Shown here one piece after another: positions 47,580-59,305 of a stretch of 64,000 nt of DNA (position 1 is the first letter of the stretch; each line of letters starts with the position of its first letter). Below the pieces are notes generated by a model. That model searched no databases, had not been told where the DNA came from, and saw nothing but the letters and a program-made list of their open reading frames with translations. The position numbers and the translations under genes were made by a program. Source of the DNA: Vigna angularis. Lineage: Eukaryota; Streptophyta; Magnoliopsida; Fabales; Fabaceae. The stretch covers positions 9,271,001 through 9,335,000 of the forward strand of contig NC_068976.1 of NCBI RefSeq assembly GCF_016808095.1, in the 5' to 3' direction.

Positions 47580-49330
47580 TTATTACCGAAATTTGGAGCG
47601 TAGCTTTTAAAACAAGTGGTGAAGGTGGTTGGATTAGAAAATCCGGACCGTATGTTCCTAAAGTTGAAAGGTGAAAAAAAATTTACTTATAAAAAACTCT
47701 TTAATGCTTAAGTTAATAAAAGAGTTGAATCTTTATGTGTAAAATAGTAAGTATGAGTTTTAATTTGTCTTTAATAACAAGTGGTTGTGTGTTCAATTAT
47801 GGGGAGAGAGATGAGGAAAACCTTTATTTTATTTTGTATTTTTTGACATAAGGGCAAATTAGTTTTTATTCTTTATTAGTTGTGTAGAAATTAAATAAAG
47901 GATGTAAGAATTAAAATCATGCAATTTAAAGTAAATTAAATATAAAAAGAAAGGTTGAAGGTGGAATAAAGGTAAAAGAGATATTTAATTAGATTTAGTT
48001 TTTAAAATATATTATTGTAAGTAAGAGAATATTAGAGACATGGTTTGGGGTGATTATAAATTCTAAGATATAAGAAAAGTGGGGCATTTATGTAGAAATC
48101 CTACAACAAAGAAAGCAACATAGAGAAAAAGGGAGAATAGTGACATTTTTAGGAGAGAAGAGAAAGAGCTGCAACAAACCTTAGTGCAAAGAAAGATTTG
48201 TGGTGTTTTTGGAATATAGATAAAGCCCTAAGATTAACTAAGGTATAGGGAAACTTACCTTGTTTGTTGTATGCTATGTATGTTTGATTATCTTGAATGG
48301 TAATCATTGTTTTGATGCATGTGTACATTATTATGGTTATGATTATTTGTTGTTATTGTTGGGTAAAGGTTTGTGTATGCATGAGGATAAGGTTTATATC
48401 CTGTTTGTGTTGGGTTTTTCCCTATGAAAGTATGTATTTTTTTTTGGGTTATTCCATGATAAATGCTAAGGAAAAGCAAAGTTATGAATATTGAGGTTTT
48501 TACCATGCAAATATATGTTATAAAGATGGTATGGTAATCATATTTAGAATATTGGGTTATTTGGGTTGTAATCTACATAATAATGGGTTTTGGATGATTC
48601 AAGTGATGCAATGTATGTATTAAGGTATGCTCATAAGGGTATGTGAGACTTGAAAGCATGCATGATGTATTAAGTATGTTCTTTCATGATCTAGGGTTGA
48701 TGTATGTGTGTTTTGAACACTTGAACTTTGTCTAGGATATGTTTTGATTCGAAAATAATCGATTATGTACGCATTGGATTGAGTTTTGTTTTGGGAATAC
48801 TCGATTATCTAGGATGATAATCGTTTATCCTTTCATATGTGATGAATCTGGAAATTTGATGTGCTAGGGCCACTGTAATAATCGATTATCTTAAGTGATA
48901 ATCAATTATTAAAGTATATTTTTTTAGTAATTGTGAACTTCGTGGGAATAATCGATTATCATTATCTCAGTGCTTTTTTGTTAAAAATGACGAATTTGGT
49001 GAAGAATGGACGTGGACCAAGCTTGAGGAGTTATAGAACGTGATGATAATAAGAGAATGAGATTAGTGGTTATGTTTAAGGTTAGTTATGACTTGTGTTT
49101 GAGATTTAAGCATGAGTGAGTGTTGGGGTGTACCTGAGTGTGTGATTGATGAGCATAAGGGGGAGATTTTCTCTTTGGCAAATAATTGTGGAAAAGACAT
49201 GACGTTCGATTATTGAACCTTCCTTATATGGTGTAGTTAGCATATATGTTGTTGAGAGGATAAACTACGTGTCTATGTTTATGATGTTCGTGATAACATC
49301 GAGGATCGATGATTGAGGCTTAAGGAGCAG
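47015..49330. repeat. Old gypsy-like LTR/leader sequence into which the young element inserted
   Basis: Starts TGTAACATCCGAAAATGC. Contains CCGAAATTTGGAGCGT (about 47587), which recurs at about 58688, an (AT) microsatellite at 47502-47577, and a cluster of ATAATCGATTAT palindromes (48755-48960). No coding region is evident. I read it as decayed retrotransposon DNA. Confidence 0.45.
47502..47577. repeat. Long (AT)n microsatellite
   Basis: Uninterrupted alternating A/T of about 76 bases. Confidence 0.95.
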
Positions 49331-49756
49331 TGTAACATCCCAATATCTCACATTGGATAATTCATAATTTATATATTGTAACATTACATTTACGGTAACA
49401 TCCCGTAATCTCACACTTAAAAATTCACAGTTGATATACATATTTTAAACTCAGATTTCAACTATAAACTCCTAAGTATAACTTGAATCCTTCTAACTTA
49501 TTCTTCGATTTCTTTCTTCATTGGTATTGTTTCAGACGACATTCCTTCATCTGCTCCCGTATAATATCACGCATTATACGATCATCGCATTCACATGCAC
49601 ACACAAGTAAGGGTGAGCTAACAATTCAATACAATAATCATACCTTGATACCAAACCATATTATGCTCACTTTACCAGATCAAATTACATAAACAAATAT
49701 GAGTTACACACTAAACCACATTGCATGCATCAATATATATCAAACACCAAATCAGA

Positions 49757-49926
49757 ATGCATACACCAATATGCATCATGCATACACCAATATGCATCAT
49801 GCATACACCAATATGCATCAAACACCAAATCAGAATGCATACACCAATATGCATCAACAACATATCAGAATGCATACACCAATATGCATCAAACACCAAA
49901 TCAGAATGCATACACCAATATGCATC
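49757..49926 (+). repeat. 21-bp repeat cluster in the LTR
   Basis: GCATACACCAATATGCATC occurs six times at about 49758, 49779, 49800, 49837, 49871 and 49907. The first three are spaced 21 bp; later ones are 34-37 bp apart with an added AAACACCAAATCAGAAT-like spacer. Each unit is bounded by TGCAT/ATGCA. Apparent proteins rich in YTNMH are translations of this repeat. Confidence 0.9.
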
Positions 49927-50374
49927 ACGTCCATCCATCCCAAAAGTCATACAAATTGACTATATCGCATACATTCACATACTCTCCACATAAATCACAT
50001 CATTATAATTCACAATCATGTTCAGATGTATAAATTCAAATCTAATAAAATCCAATTATTTCAGAAATCATACAAACTGAATATATTCCAACAAGATATA
50101 TTACACAATAATTTAACAGTACATAATCTGTTCAATAGGATTTAAGTTAAAAACTTGTCGAGTAAACTTCCAGGAAAGAGAGGTGCGTCACAATGGACAA
50201 CTTAAGTACCAAATCTTTCCTTAGCCAAAGTGTTCCTCAACTAGTTTTTAACAAATTTCTTATTTACAGATTTAAAACAACATCATATAATATTAACACC
50301 GAAATTTAATATAGATATAAAAAAAATAGAAATTAAGCAATATTGAGATCCCTGAGAAGATACGAAATTAATAT

Positions 50375-51110
50375 CTATAAATCTGTAACTCCGATTTCAA
50401 ATCTGAATGGTCACAATAATTCACTATTTGTTATAAACTACATATTAACATTTCAGGTTGATCCAACGGTTAACTAGATAGATATTGAGGTTTTACCGAG
50501 GTAACTCAGGTGCAGAATTTTAAGTGGTTTTCGGTTATACTAAAAATGCGGAACTAATCTCCCTAAGCACAGACATTTAATTACAAATCTGAACGGTCAA
50601 AATGACTTAATATGTCTTATGAATTATATACTAAATTTTGGGCTCAATCTAACGGTAAATGAAATATATATGAAATTTTTACCATGATAACTTAAGAACA
50701 GAAATATAGTGTTCATCAGATTTTTCAAAACTTAAAAATTATTTTCTCCAAACATAGACTTTCAATTTAAAATCCGATCGGTCAAAATGTATTAATATAT
50801 CTTAGGAATCATATATAAAATTTTCAAGTTGATCTAACGGTAAAATAAGTCATAATATATATTTTACCGAGATGCCTCAGTAACAGATCTACAGGGGTAA
50901 TTAATTTACTCAAACATGCAGGATTTATTTCTCTAAGTACAGACTTCTAATTACAAATCCAAACGGTCAAAGTGAAGAAATAGGTCTTAGGATTCATATA
51001 TTAAAATTTTAGCTAAATCCAACGGTCAAAATAATTAAAAGAAAAGTTTTACCATACTAACTCGAAAATAAGAAAATTATAATCATGAAAACTAAATTTA
51101 TATAAGTGAA
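50375..51110 (+). repeat. 185-bp diverged tandem array, 4 units
   Basis: GGTCA(A/C)A boxes at 50409, 50595, 50780 and 50965 (186, 185, 185 apart), and ACGG boxes at 50466, 50652, 50837 and 51022 (186, 185, 185). Each unit reads: a fifteen-base lead such as TTACAAATCTGAACGG, a TTAGGA/TATGAAT segment, an ATCTAACGGTAAA-like box, then TTTTACC and a CTCAG/CTTAAGAACAGA-like tail. Units are strongly diverged from each other. Confidence 0.85.
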
Positions 51111-51377
51111 TAGATAACTACCATTACCAAAATTTTAACATACTCATAACTCATATTCATTATCATAACATGGATAAAAAATCATATACAAGAAGGATTA
51201 GCTCCCCTTACCTCTATTCCAGACTTAATCTCCTGCTCCGAATTTTTTTCCCCGAAATTCTTCAGAACCTCTACTCTTCTTGCAACTAAAAATTTCTTCC
51301 TAATTCTTTCTTCTCTATTTCTCAAGCTCTCACTTGATTCCTCTTTTCTTGGTGCAAAATACCCTTCCCTCCTATGG

Positions 51378-51387
51378 CTATTTATAG
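51378..51387 (-). promoter_or_regulatory. Candidate TATA box of the gypsy LTR
   Basis: Minus strand reads CTATAAATAG, placed in the U3 side about 435 bp from the LTR start. The equivalent region is missing from the other LTR. Confidence 0.5.
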
Positions 51388-51743
51388 GTAAAAAAATTTA
51401 CTATTCATTAATATTTTAATATTATTTATTATTTTAATATTATTTAAAAAATAATATTTTAATCATTTACTTATTAAATCTGATCCTAGTTTCTTCCATA
51501 TTAAGAAATCCTAATTTCTTCCATGCTAAGGAATCCTAATTTCTTTCATGCTAAGAAGTTATTTTTTACTATTCACTTTTTACTATTTACTATTTACTTT
51601 TTACTATTCAATTAAAAAAATACTAAATAAGTTACCAAAAATTTGAACCTCTACTTCTAAAATTACTATAATTTTATATTCAAAATTTACATTTTTCTAT
51701 CCACTAAAATTATTATTACTAATAAAATGCTAAAATTTACTAC

Positions 51744-51746
<3 letters not shown>

Positions 51747-51806
<60 letters not shown>
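51747..51806. repeat. Long (AT)n microsatellite near the LTR end
   Basis: About 60 alternating A/T bases directly inside the TGTAAGACCC terminus. Confidence 0.95.
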
Positions 51807-51809
<3 letters not shown>

Positions 51810-51822
51810 TATGGGTCTTACA

Positions 51823-54800
51823 TTCTCCCCAACAACAAAAATTTTCGTCCTCGAAAATTCGACATAAAAATAAGGTTATGATTATTTCACTTTATCTTCT
51901 AGTTTCCTTATAAATTCATTTACTCTTCTTTCCCAAACTACTTTGACTAAGTAGATGATCTTTCCTCTAAGTCATTTTGTTCGATGGTTTTCTATACTTA
52001 GGGGTTGCCCTTTTAATGAGACATCTTCTTTGGTTGTAGTCGCATCTACTTCTAAAATGTGAGAAAGATCTAACACACACTTTCTTAGTTAAGTAGCATT
52101 AAAAACTAAATGAATGTTGACTAATGTGCTTAAGAGAAATTTCCTCGTGCGAAGAGCTTCTCCCACACTCGTGGTTGAACTTACTAATAAGAAGATATTA
52201 CTTTAACGGTTTTCTCCTAAAATCAACATACGACTTCTACCTACTGAGATTCCTAAGTCATAATTGACTTAATAATAGACCCAAAATCTCCTCCTTTTAC
52301 AAAAACCTTTCAATTTAAAATCTCATCACCTAAATACAAAACAAAAATAATCAACCATTAACTTCCATACCAAATTTATGTAGCCTAACCACTCATAGTA
52401 ATAACTTATGCCAAATCATCACTTATAGCTCAAAACTTTCAATTTACCAACTTCCAACTTTTTACTCTAACCTATAATGAACTACTCTTGGTTTTAGATT
52501 AGATTTTCCCCAAATTAGACTTCAACACCAAAACAACCTTAGGAAACTAGATTATTCAAATAACCTCAGTCTCACATATTTGTCCCTTGAAATCTCTATT
52601 TTCAACCACAACACGCATGTCTTAGACCATTTATACCTCTTAAAGATAACATCCAATCAAATATCATATACTATCAACCATCACAACAACAACCATTTCA
52701 TAATCCCACAGTATTGAGGATCCAATATTCAAAATCATCATCTAAACAGAATGAATGTTTGAACAATTTTCTTTTTTTTTCACATTTATAATTACAACAT
52801 ATAACTATGTATGAACATACTAAATGTACGTAGCCTTAAGAAAATGCATATTTTATAAAAACATTGTCTAAAACAAACCAATAGTATATAAAAATTTGAC
52901 AACAAAAATGTTAATTTAATACTTATTTGTACGCATTCAACTAGAAAAGTCTCACACTCATAACCTGAATCATTTCTCTACTTATTTTGTGCATAAAATT
53001 TCTAGCATCTCAAATGGAAATGTACTCACGAAAAAATTAAAATCATAGACCTTCAGAACACTCTTACTTGTCACTTTTAGCCCTATCAAAACCATCATAC
53101 CTCACTAGTCTCAAAATAATCCATTAATGTTTTAAAAGAACTCATTTGCACTGTTTAGAATGAAGGCTCAGAGCCTCTGGAAGAGAGGAACCGAGAGTGT
53201 TTCCTACTCCTACTCCTAATCTAATGCTAAAATCTACTTCCATCTCCTCTCTGTTGTGCTTCATTTATAGCCAATATGAACATCCTCCCGTGACTTCCCC
53301 TTAATTTCAGGATTTTGTTTTTGTCTTTAGTTGACAATTGGCAGCCCCTGAATTCTTAAAATCCCTTGGATGTATGAAAATAGGTGGGGCTCTCTCCAAA
53401 TTGCTTGTCCGTTTCTTCACTTGTGCCGAGATCACTCATAAACTATAATCACAAGATTCGAGAAAACTTTTCATTCCTACTATAACCAGAAAGTGATTCT
53501 CCTTATATATCCTTATTTAAGACTTCCATGACCATGTAAAACTCTAAGAATCGTTCTTTTTCCGTAACAATTTTCCATTATATTTTCTCAACACAGTTTC
53601 TACTCCTAGAAATCGTACGCCTCCAAAAGCCACTTATGTTTACCAAAAATTATACTAGATTGCTCCACCTTACCCTATACTTCTATTTTCCGTAAAATTT
53701 CTAATTACTCTGATGATTACACGGAGTACAAAACACTATTACTAAATAATTCATCCTTATGTTTTCTTTTCTATACCCATTTGATAAGAACTTGTCCAAA
53801 AGTAATACCTATATTGAGTATGCTTTATAACATCCATAGAAACCCTTCTACCCTTAATATCATGCATCATTTCCTTCACTCGTCCTTGATGGACTTATCT
53901 GATTCTCGGTAATATTGCCTTCACCCTTAACTACACTTAATGTTCAACAATCAACTCACAATTCTTTAAGACCATAAACTTCTAAAAACATATTGAAACA
54001 TGACCAAACCATCCTTTCGATCATACTCTAGACTACAATATCTATCCTTCACTTGCATTGGTAAGATATCCCTAAAATACTAGTCCTCATCCTTTATTTA
54101 ACTCACACTAAATGTTGAACCACTATTTTCTTCACCTGATAAACACTTCTGAAATACTTAACAAAACTAGAATAATCAAGCTTCTTTCAAGATTATACTC
54201 CAAATTACCTCAACCTTCATTTAATTATTTTCCTAGCAACCATTACTAGCCTAGGTTAAAACATTCTTCAAGAATTAACTTATAAACTCTAAATCTTAGG
54301 AATATAAACCGTGTCCTCAAAATACCTTCCCACATCCTAACCTAATATGAATCCACAAACTTAATGTTATCCGTAACCCAGTACCTAACAACTGCGTATC
54401 TTTGATAAGACTCAGCAGATCACTCAATCAACAATGTTATAATTTATGAAACCACTTATATCAATAAGGTCGAATTTAAAACTAACTAGCTTCCTTATCA
54501 GTACTGCACCTACTCATTTAAATAAACTACTTATGCCACATGAGTTAAATCCATCCTATAACATTAAAATATAGTTTAATGGTTATACTAATTAATCCTC
54601 TAATACTTGAAATAACTCCCATAGATATAAAGAATTTATGGGTCATCAAAACATGTCATAGCACAAAACCATTGTGCCAAGTATCCCTTCCCACCACTCT
54701 ATTCAAGAACTTTTTCAGGCAAGTACACCCTCCCAACCATTTAACCACCATGTTACTTCCTACCACTTGTCTATAGAAATTATCACGCAATCAACCACAA

Positions 54801-56133
54801 CGCAACCTCAATTATAATGTGCTTCCCGAGATCAAAACCATATCCCAAGGATATTTAGTGTTAACCAAATCTCAAATTTTTTATCTTATGCGAACTAAAA
54901 GTAAGTATAAACAAGTTCACTCACACACATCACTGGATAGAGATCAAGGTGCGACATATAAATCTTTACCCATCCTTTACATCACCATTGAGGTTTGAAT
55001 ACTACCATATAACTATACCTGATGAAATTTCTCCAATCACAACCTACAATTTCTTAATTATTCCAAATTCCCTAATCACATTGCAACCCTCCTTTTTATC
55101 TATTTCCAAACTCTTCTTCTTCCTTATCTTGTCATGTTCATAATAATATCAATTCAACCTACACTACCTCTACTAACTTTAATATTCCAAAATCAATAAA
55201 ATTTACAACCATAAACCATGACATTTTAATCCTATCATAAAAATACCAAATATTTGCATAAACCGAAAGCCAAAATTTGCGTACCTGGATTTTCTCCACT
55301 ACTCCTCATACCACAATCACATACTCTCAAATCTTATCTATTTACTGAAAAAATCTAACCATCTCCTTTTAATCATCCATTTAGCTTAAAATCCTTCCAA
55401 TAAAAGATCTCGTGTCCTCTTAACTTATAAATTTCTCCTCCTATTAAACTTTCTCTCAATCCTCTTTATTCCTTATATAACTTCTCATCTACTCTTCTTC
55501 GTCTAATATTTGATTTATTCTTAATCTACTTCCGTATTCCTATCCCTTTTTTTTTTTAAATTTTCTCTTCAAATCTTCCACCATTTTCTTTCTTCAGATT
55601 CCAATCATCACTGATACATCAATCCATGTTACCAATCTCACACAATGTCATTCCGTTTCTCATCAACACTTCCTTTTCTTCTGACTTCTAACGTTATTGA
55701 TATACTAAACCAAACTGATTTCTCAAACCTTGCTACATTCATGCTTATCCAAAGCTTCTCTAAATCTAGCCTTTGAACTTAACTCCTTTTTGTGAAACGT
55801 AAGATATCTCATCTATTAATTTTTGTTCTAGAACTTCTAAAAATTTTACTTCTAAACACCAACATCTTCACTCATCCTTTGAAACTTAAACTCTAGTATT
55901 ATATTTCCCTATCAAGGCTTTAACTAATTCTAATATCTTTCCTCAAACCCTCAGAATTAAGAAAGGAAAATCATCTATGGTAAAAGTCATGAGTAGTTAG
56001 ACACAATACTCTACTATCTAGATTTGGAGGAAATGGTAAATTATACCATTTAGACTCAATTCTTCACAGAGAAGACACGGAAGACCCACAACACAGAGGT
56101 CATCCTAAGGACGAACTGCTCTGATACCATTAA
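51823..56133 (-). other. Interior of the gypsy-like element, largely non-coding
   Basis: Begins (element 3' side) with the polypurine tract at 51823-51837 and ends with the Met-tRNA-type primer site. Apart from a decayed integrase end at 51845-52170, I found no protease, RT or RNase H motif on the minus strand and no intact gag. Composition is AT-rich and pyrimidine-rich on the plus strand with dispersed stops. Stretch 53160-53420 is richer in C and G and may be a nested fragment. Confidence 0.65.
51845..52170 (-). pseudogene. Decayed integrase C-terminus of a gypsy element
   Basis: The minus strand reads LVNIHLVFNAT-stop-LRKCV, then LEVDATTTKEDVSLKGQPL, ENHRTK-stop-LRGKIIYLVKVVWE. This follows the usual gypsy integrase end (an LRKYV segment, RTKxLRGK, VKVxW). 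In-frame stops replace two positions. It points to a chromovirus-type gypsy ancestor. Confidence 0.6.
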
Positions 56134-57968
56134 TGTAACATCCCAATATCTCACATTGGATAATTCATAATTTATATATTGTAACATTACATTTACGGTA
56201 ACATCCCGTAATCTCACACTTAAAAATTCACAGTTGATATACATATTTTAAACTCAGATTTCAACTATAAACTCCTAAGTATAACTTGAATCCTTCTAAC
56301 TTATTCTTCGATTTCTTTCTTCATTGGTATTGTTTCAGACGACATTCCTTCATCTGCTCCCGTATAATATCACGCATTATACGATCATCGCATTCACATG
56401 CACACACAAGTAAGGGTGAGCTAACAATTCAATACAATAATCATACCTTGATACCAAACCATATTATGCTCACTTTACCAGATCAAATTACATAAACAAA
56501 TATGAGTTACACACTAAACCACATTGCATGCATCAATATATATCAAACACCAAATCAGAATGCATACACCAATATGCATCATGCATACACCAATATGCAT
56601 CATGCATACACCAATATGCATCAAACACCAAATCAGAATGCATACACCAATATGCATCAACAACATATCAGAATGCATACACCAATATGCATCAAACACC
56701 AAATCAGAATGCATACACCAATATGCATCACGTCCATCCATCCCAAAAGTCATACAAATTGACTATATCGCATACATTCACATACTCTCCACATAAATCA
56801 CATCATTATAATTCACAATCATGTTCAGATGTATAAATTCAAATCTAATAAAATCCAATTATTTCAGAAATCATACAAACTGAATATATTCCAACAAGAT
56901 ATATTACACAATAATTTAACAGTACATAATCTGTTCAATAGGATTTAAGTTAAAAACTTGTCGAGTAAACTTCCAGGAAAGAGAGGTGCGTCACAATGGA
57001 CAACTTAAGTACCAAATCTTTCCTTAGCCAAAGTGTTCCTCAACTAGTTTTTAACAAATTTCTTATTTACAGATTTAAAACAACATCATATAATATTAAC
57101 ACCGAAATTTAATATAGATATAAAAAAAATAGAAATTAAGCAATATTGAGATCCCTGAGAAGATACGAAATTAATATCTATAAATCTGTAACTCCGATTT
57201 CAAATCTGAATGGTCACAATAATTCACTATTTGTTATAAACTACATATTAACATTTCAGGTTGATCCAACGGTTAACTAGATAGATATTGAGGTTTTACC
57301 GAGGTAACTCAGGTGCAGAATTTTAAGTGGTTTTCGGTTATACTAAAAATGCGGAACTAATCTCCCTAAGCACAGACATTTAATTACAAATCTGAACGGT
57401 CAAAATGACTTAATATGTCTTATGAATTATATACTAAATTTTGGGCTCAATCTAACGGTAAATGAAATATATATGAAATTTTTACCATGATAACTTAAGA
57501 ACAGAAATATAGTGTTCATCAGATTTTTCAAAACTTAAAAATTATTTTCTCCAAACATAGACTTTCAATTTAAAATCCGATCGGTCAAAATGTATTAATA
57601 TATCTTAGGAATCATATATAAAATTTTCAAGTTGATCTAACGGTAAAATAAGTCATAATATATATTTTACCGAGATGCCTCAGTAACAGATCTACAGGGG
57701 TAATTAATTTACTCAAACATGCAGGATTTATTTCTCTAAGTACAGACTTCTAATTACAAATCCAAACGGTCAAAGTGAAGAAATAGGTCTTAGGATTCAT
57801 ATATTAAAATTTTAGCTAAATCCAACGGTCAAAATAATTAAAAGAAAAGTTTTACCATACTAACTCGAAAATAAGAAAATTATAATCATGAAAACTAAAT
57901 TTATATAAGTGAATAGATAACTACCATTACCAAAATTTTAACATACTCATAACTCATATTCATTATCA
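56134..57968 (-). repeat. Truncated gypsy LTR (5' in element sense), 1835 bp
   Basis: Every position sampled matches 49331-51165 at a constant offset of 6803, including the 21-bp cluster (56560-56729) and the 185-bp array (57178-57913). It stops at 57968, abutting a 29-bp minisatellite, so it lacks the TATA region. Confidence 0.85.
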
Positions 57969-57970
57969 CT

Positions 57971-58110
57971 TGTAAATTGATTATTTGGCCGGGTTTGCTT
58001 GTAAATTGATCATTCGAAAAAGCTTTGTTATAAACTATTCATTCGATCTGACTTCCTTATAAATTGATCATTCGGTTAGGCTTGCTTGTAAATTGGTCAT
58101 TCCCTCGGGA
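57971..58110 (+). repeat. 29-bp minisatellite, block 1
   Basis: CTTGTAAATTGATCATTCG-type units start at about 57971, 58000, 58028, 58058 and 58087. It starts within two bases of the truncated LTR end. Confidence 0.8.
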
Positions 58111-59084
58111 TAGTCCAAAATCCACTATGAAAGAAATAACCATTCCATCTTCTGTTGTTGACTTTAAGCAAACTTTATAGTAAATTGTCGGCTTAGGCAA
58201 GTTCAATTAGGCACTGTCCACTTTAAATGACTTTTGTTGGGTGTTGTGGATTTGCGTAAATCCTTGGTGTTCATTTTTGGCCAAATTGATTGTGCCTTTT
58301 AACTTGCTTGTCTTCGTGTTTATTGTCCTCTCTTGAACTTGCTTATTGTAGAAGGAAGTGAAAGTGACTGAGGTGAAGACTGGTTGGTCAGGCTGGCCTA
58401 TGTTTGTAGATTGACCAAAAACTAATTAGGAAAAACTTGGAGGTGTGTTAACTAAAATGGATCGATGAAAGAGGTGAAGATTGAGATAAGCAATTTGACT
58501 TGTGTACGGTGGTGGTCGACTAAAAACTTGACATTTATGTCACAACGTTACATGTTATATCTTTTCATTTTTTTTAATTTTAAATTGATGCTTATAGCTT
58601 GAAACATGTGCATGTATAAAATTTGAAAATCAGTTAGGTGTAAAAATATGATAAATGTTTCCATTTATTGTATATATTCTTATTCTTACCGAAATTTGGA
58701 GCGTGACAGAAGGTGATTGGATTGTAAATCTGGACATATGTTCCTAAAGTTTGAATAGTGGAAGACAGATCCACCTATAAAAGACATATCCACCTTTAAA
58801 TTGGGAATATTGTTGTTAGAGGCATGCTATTAAAATTCATTTAATGATTATTTAAAAGGATATAGTAAAATTATCGATATTTTAGTAATTGACCCTTGTT
58901 GGGTTACGCCACTTGGCATATTTGAGGCTGGGTATGTACATTAGTCCCTCTAGTCTCAAAAATTTGATTTAGTCTTAGGGCTGCTTGTGAGTATCCTTAT
59001 GGTTGAGCTCTACCAACTTGTAGGGTTTGTAGGTGGATGGACCAAAACTCATATATCGTTTTAATAATTCGGGTTCGTTTGTAG
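58111..59084. other. Retrotransposon-derived non-coding DNA
   Basis: Contains 58555-58790, which parallels 47410-47690: CTTTTCATTTTTT, TGCTTATAG, ATTCTTATT, ACCGAAATTTGGAGCGT, GGATTG/GGATTAGAAA, TATGTTCCTAAAGTT. The rest lacks coding signals, and some pieces (TTGTAGGTGGGTTGGCC) drift toward the minisatellite. Confidence 0.5.
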
Positions 59085-59305
59085 GTGGGTTGGCCATTCG
59101 GTCTAGTTCTTATATCATTTGGTCATTTGTTGAGCTTGCTTGTAAATTGGCCATTCGATTGAGCTTGCTCTTAAACTGATCATTCAATTGGGTTTGATTG
59201 TAAATTGATCATTCGACTAGGCATGCTTGTAAACCATTCATTCGATCGAGCTTGCTTGTAAATTGATTATTCGACCATACTTTCTTGTAAATTGGTATTG
59301 GTATG
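59085..59305 (+). repeat. 29-bp minisatellite, block 2
   Basis: TGTAAATTG-type starts at 59141, 59170, 59199, 59228, 59257 and 59286, exactly 29 bp apart, each followed by a (C/T)CATTCGA-like segment and GAGCTTGCT-like linker. Weaker units precede it. Confidence 0.85.

Larger units (their letters stand above)
49331..51822 (-). repeat. Full-length gypsy LTR (3' in element sense), 2492 bp
   Basis: TG...CA ends on the minus strand. It contains a TATA-like CTATAAATAG (minus, 51378-51387), an (AT)n run at 51747-51806, a 185-bp four-unit array and a 21-bp repeat cluster. Confidence 0.8.
49331..57968 (-). mobile_element. Ty3/gypsy-like element, mostly non-coding interior, 5' LTR truncated
   Basis: In minus sense the 3' LTR is 49331-51822 (TGTAAGACCC...GGATGTTACA). 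It is preceded by a TTGTTGGGGAGAA polypurine tract, and upstream of that the end of a gypsy integrase (KGQPL...ENHRTK) is readable. The 5' LTR is 56134-57968, followed by an ATGGTATCAGAGC primer site at 56118-56130. The shared 1835 bp appear identical, but the 5' LTR lacks the U3 part equivalent to 51166-51822. The 4.3-kb interior has no open frame above about 65 codons. No target duplication is visible, as expected if one end was lost. Confidence 0.8.

Noticed and set aside
49699..50033. Open frames of 79-102 aa rich in YTNMH, identical at 56502-56836
   Set aside because: They translate the 21-bp LTR repeat in several frames and on both strands; composition follows the repeat, not a protein.
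51166..51170. Taking 51165 as the true end of the first gypsy LTR because similarity stops there
   Set aside because: A polypurine tract followed by TGTAAGACCC at 51822 (minus) marks the real LTR start; the other LTR is simply truncated.
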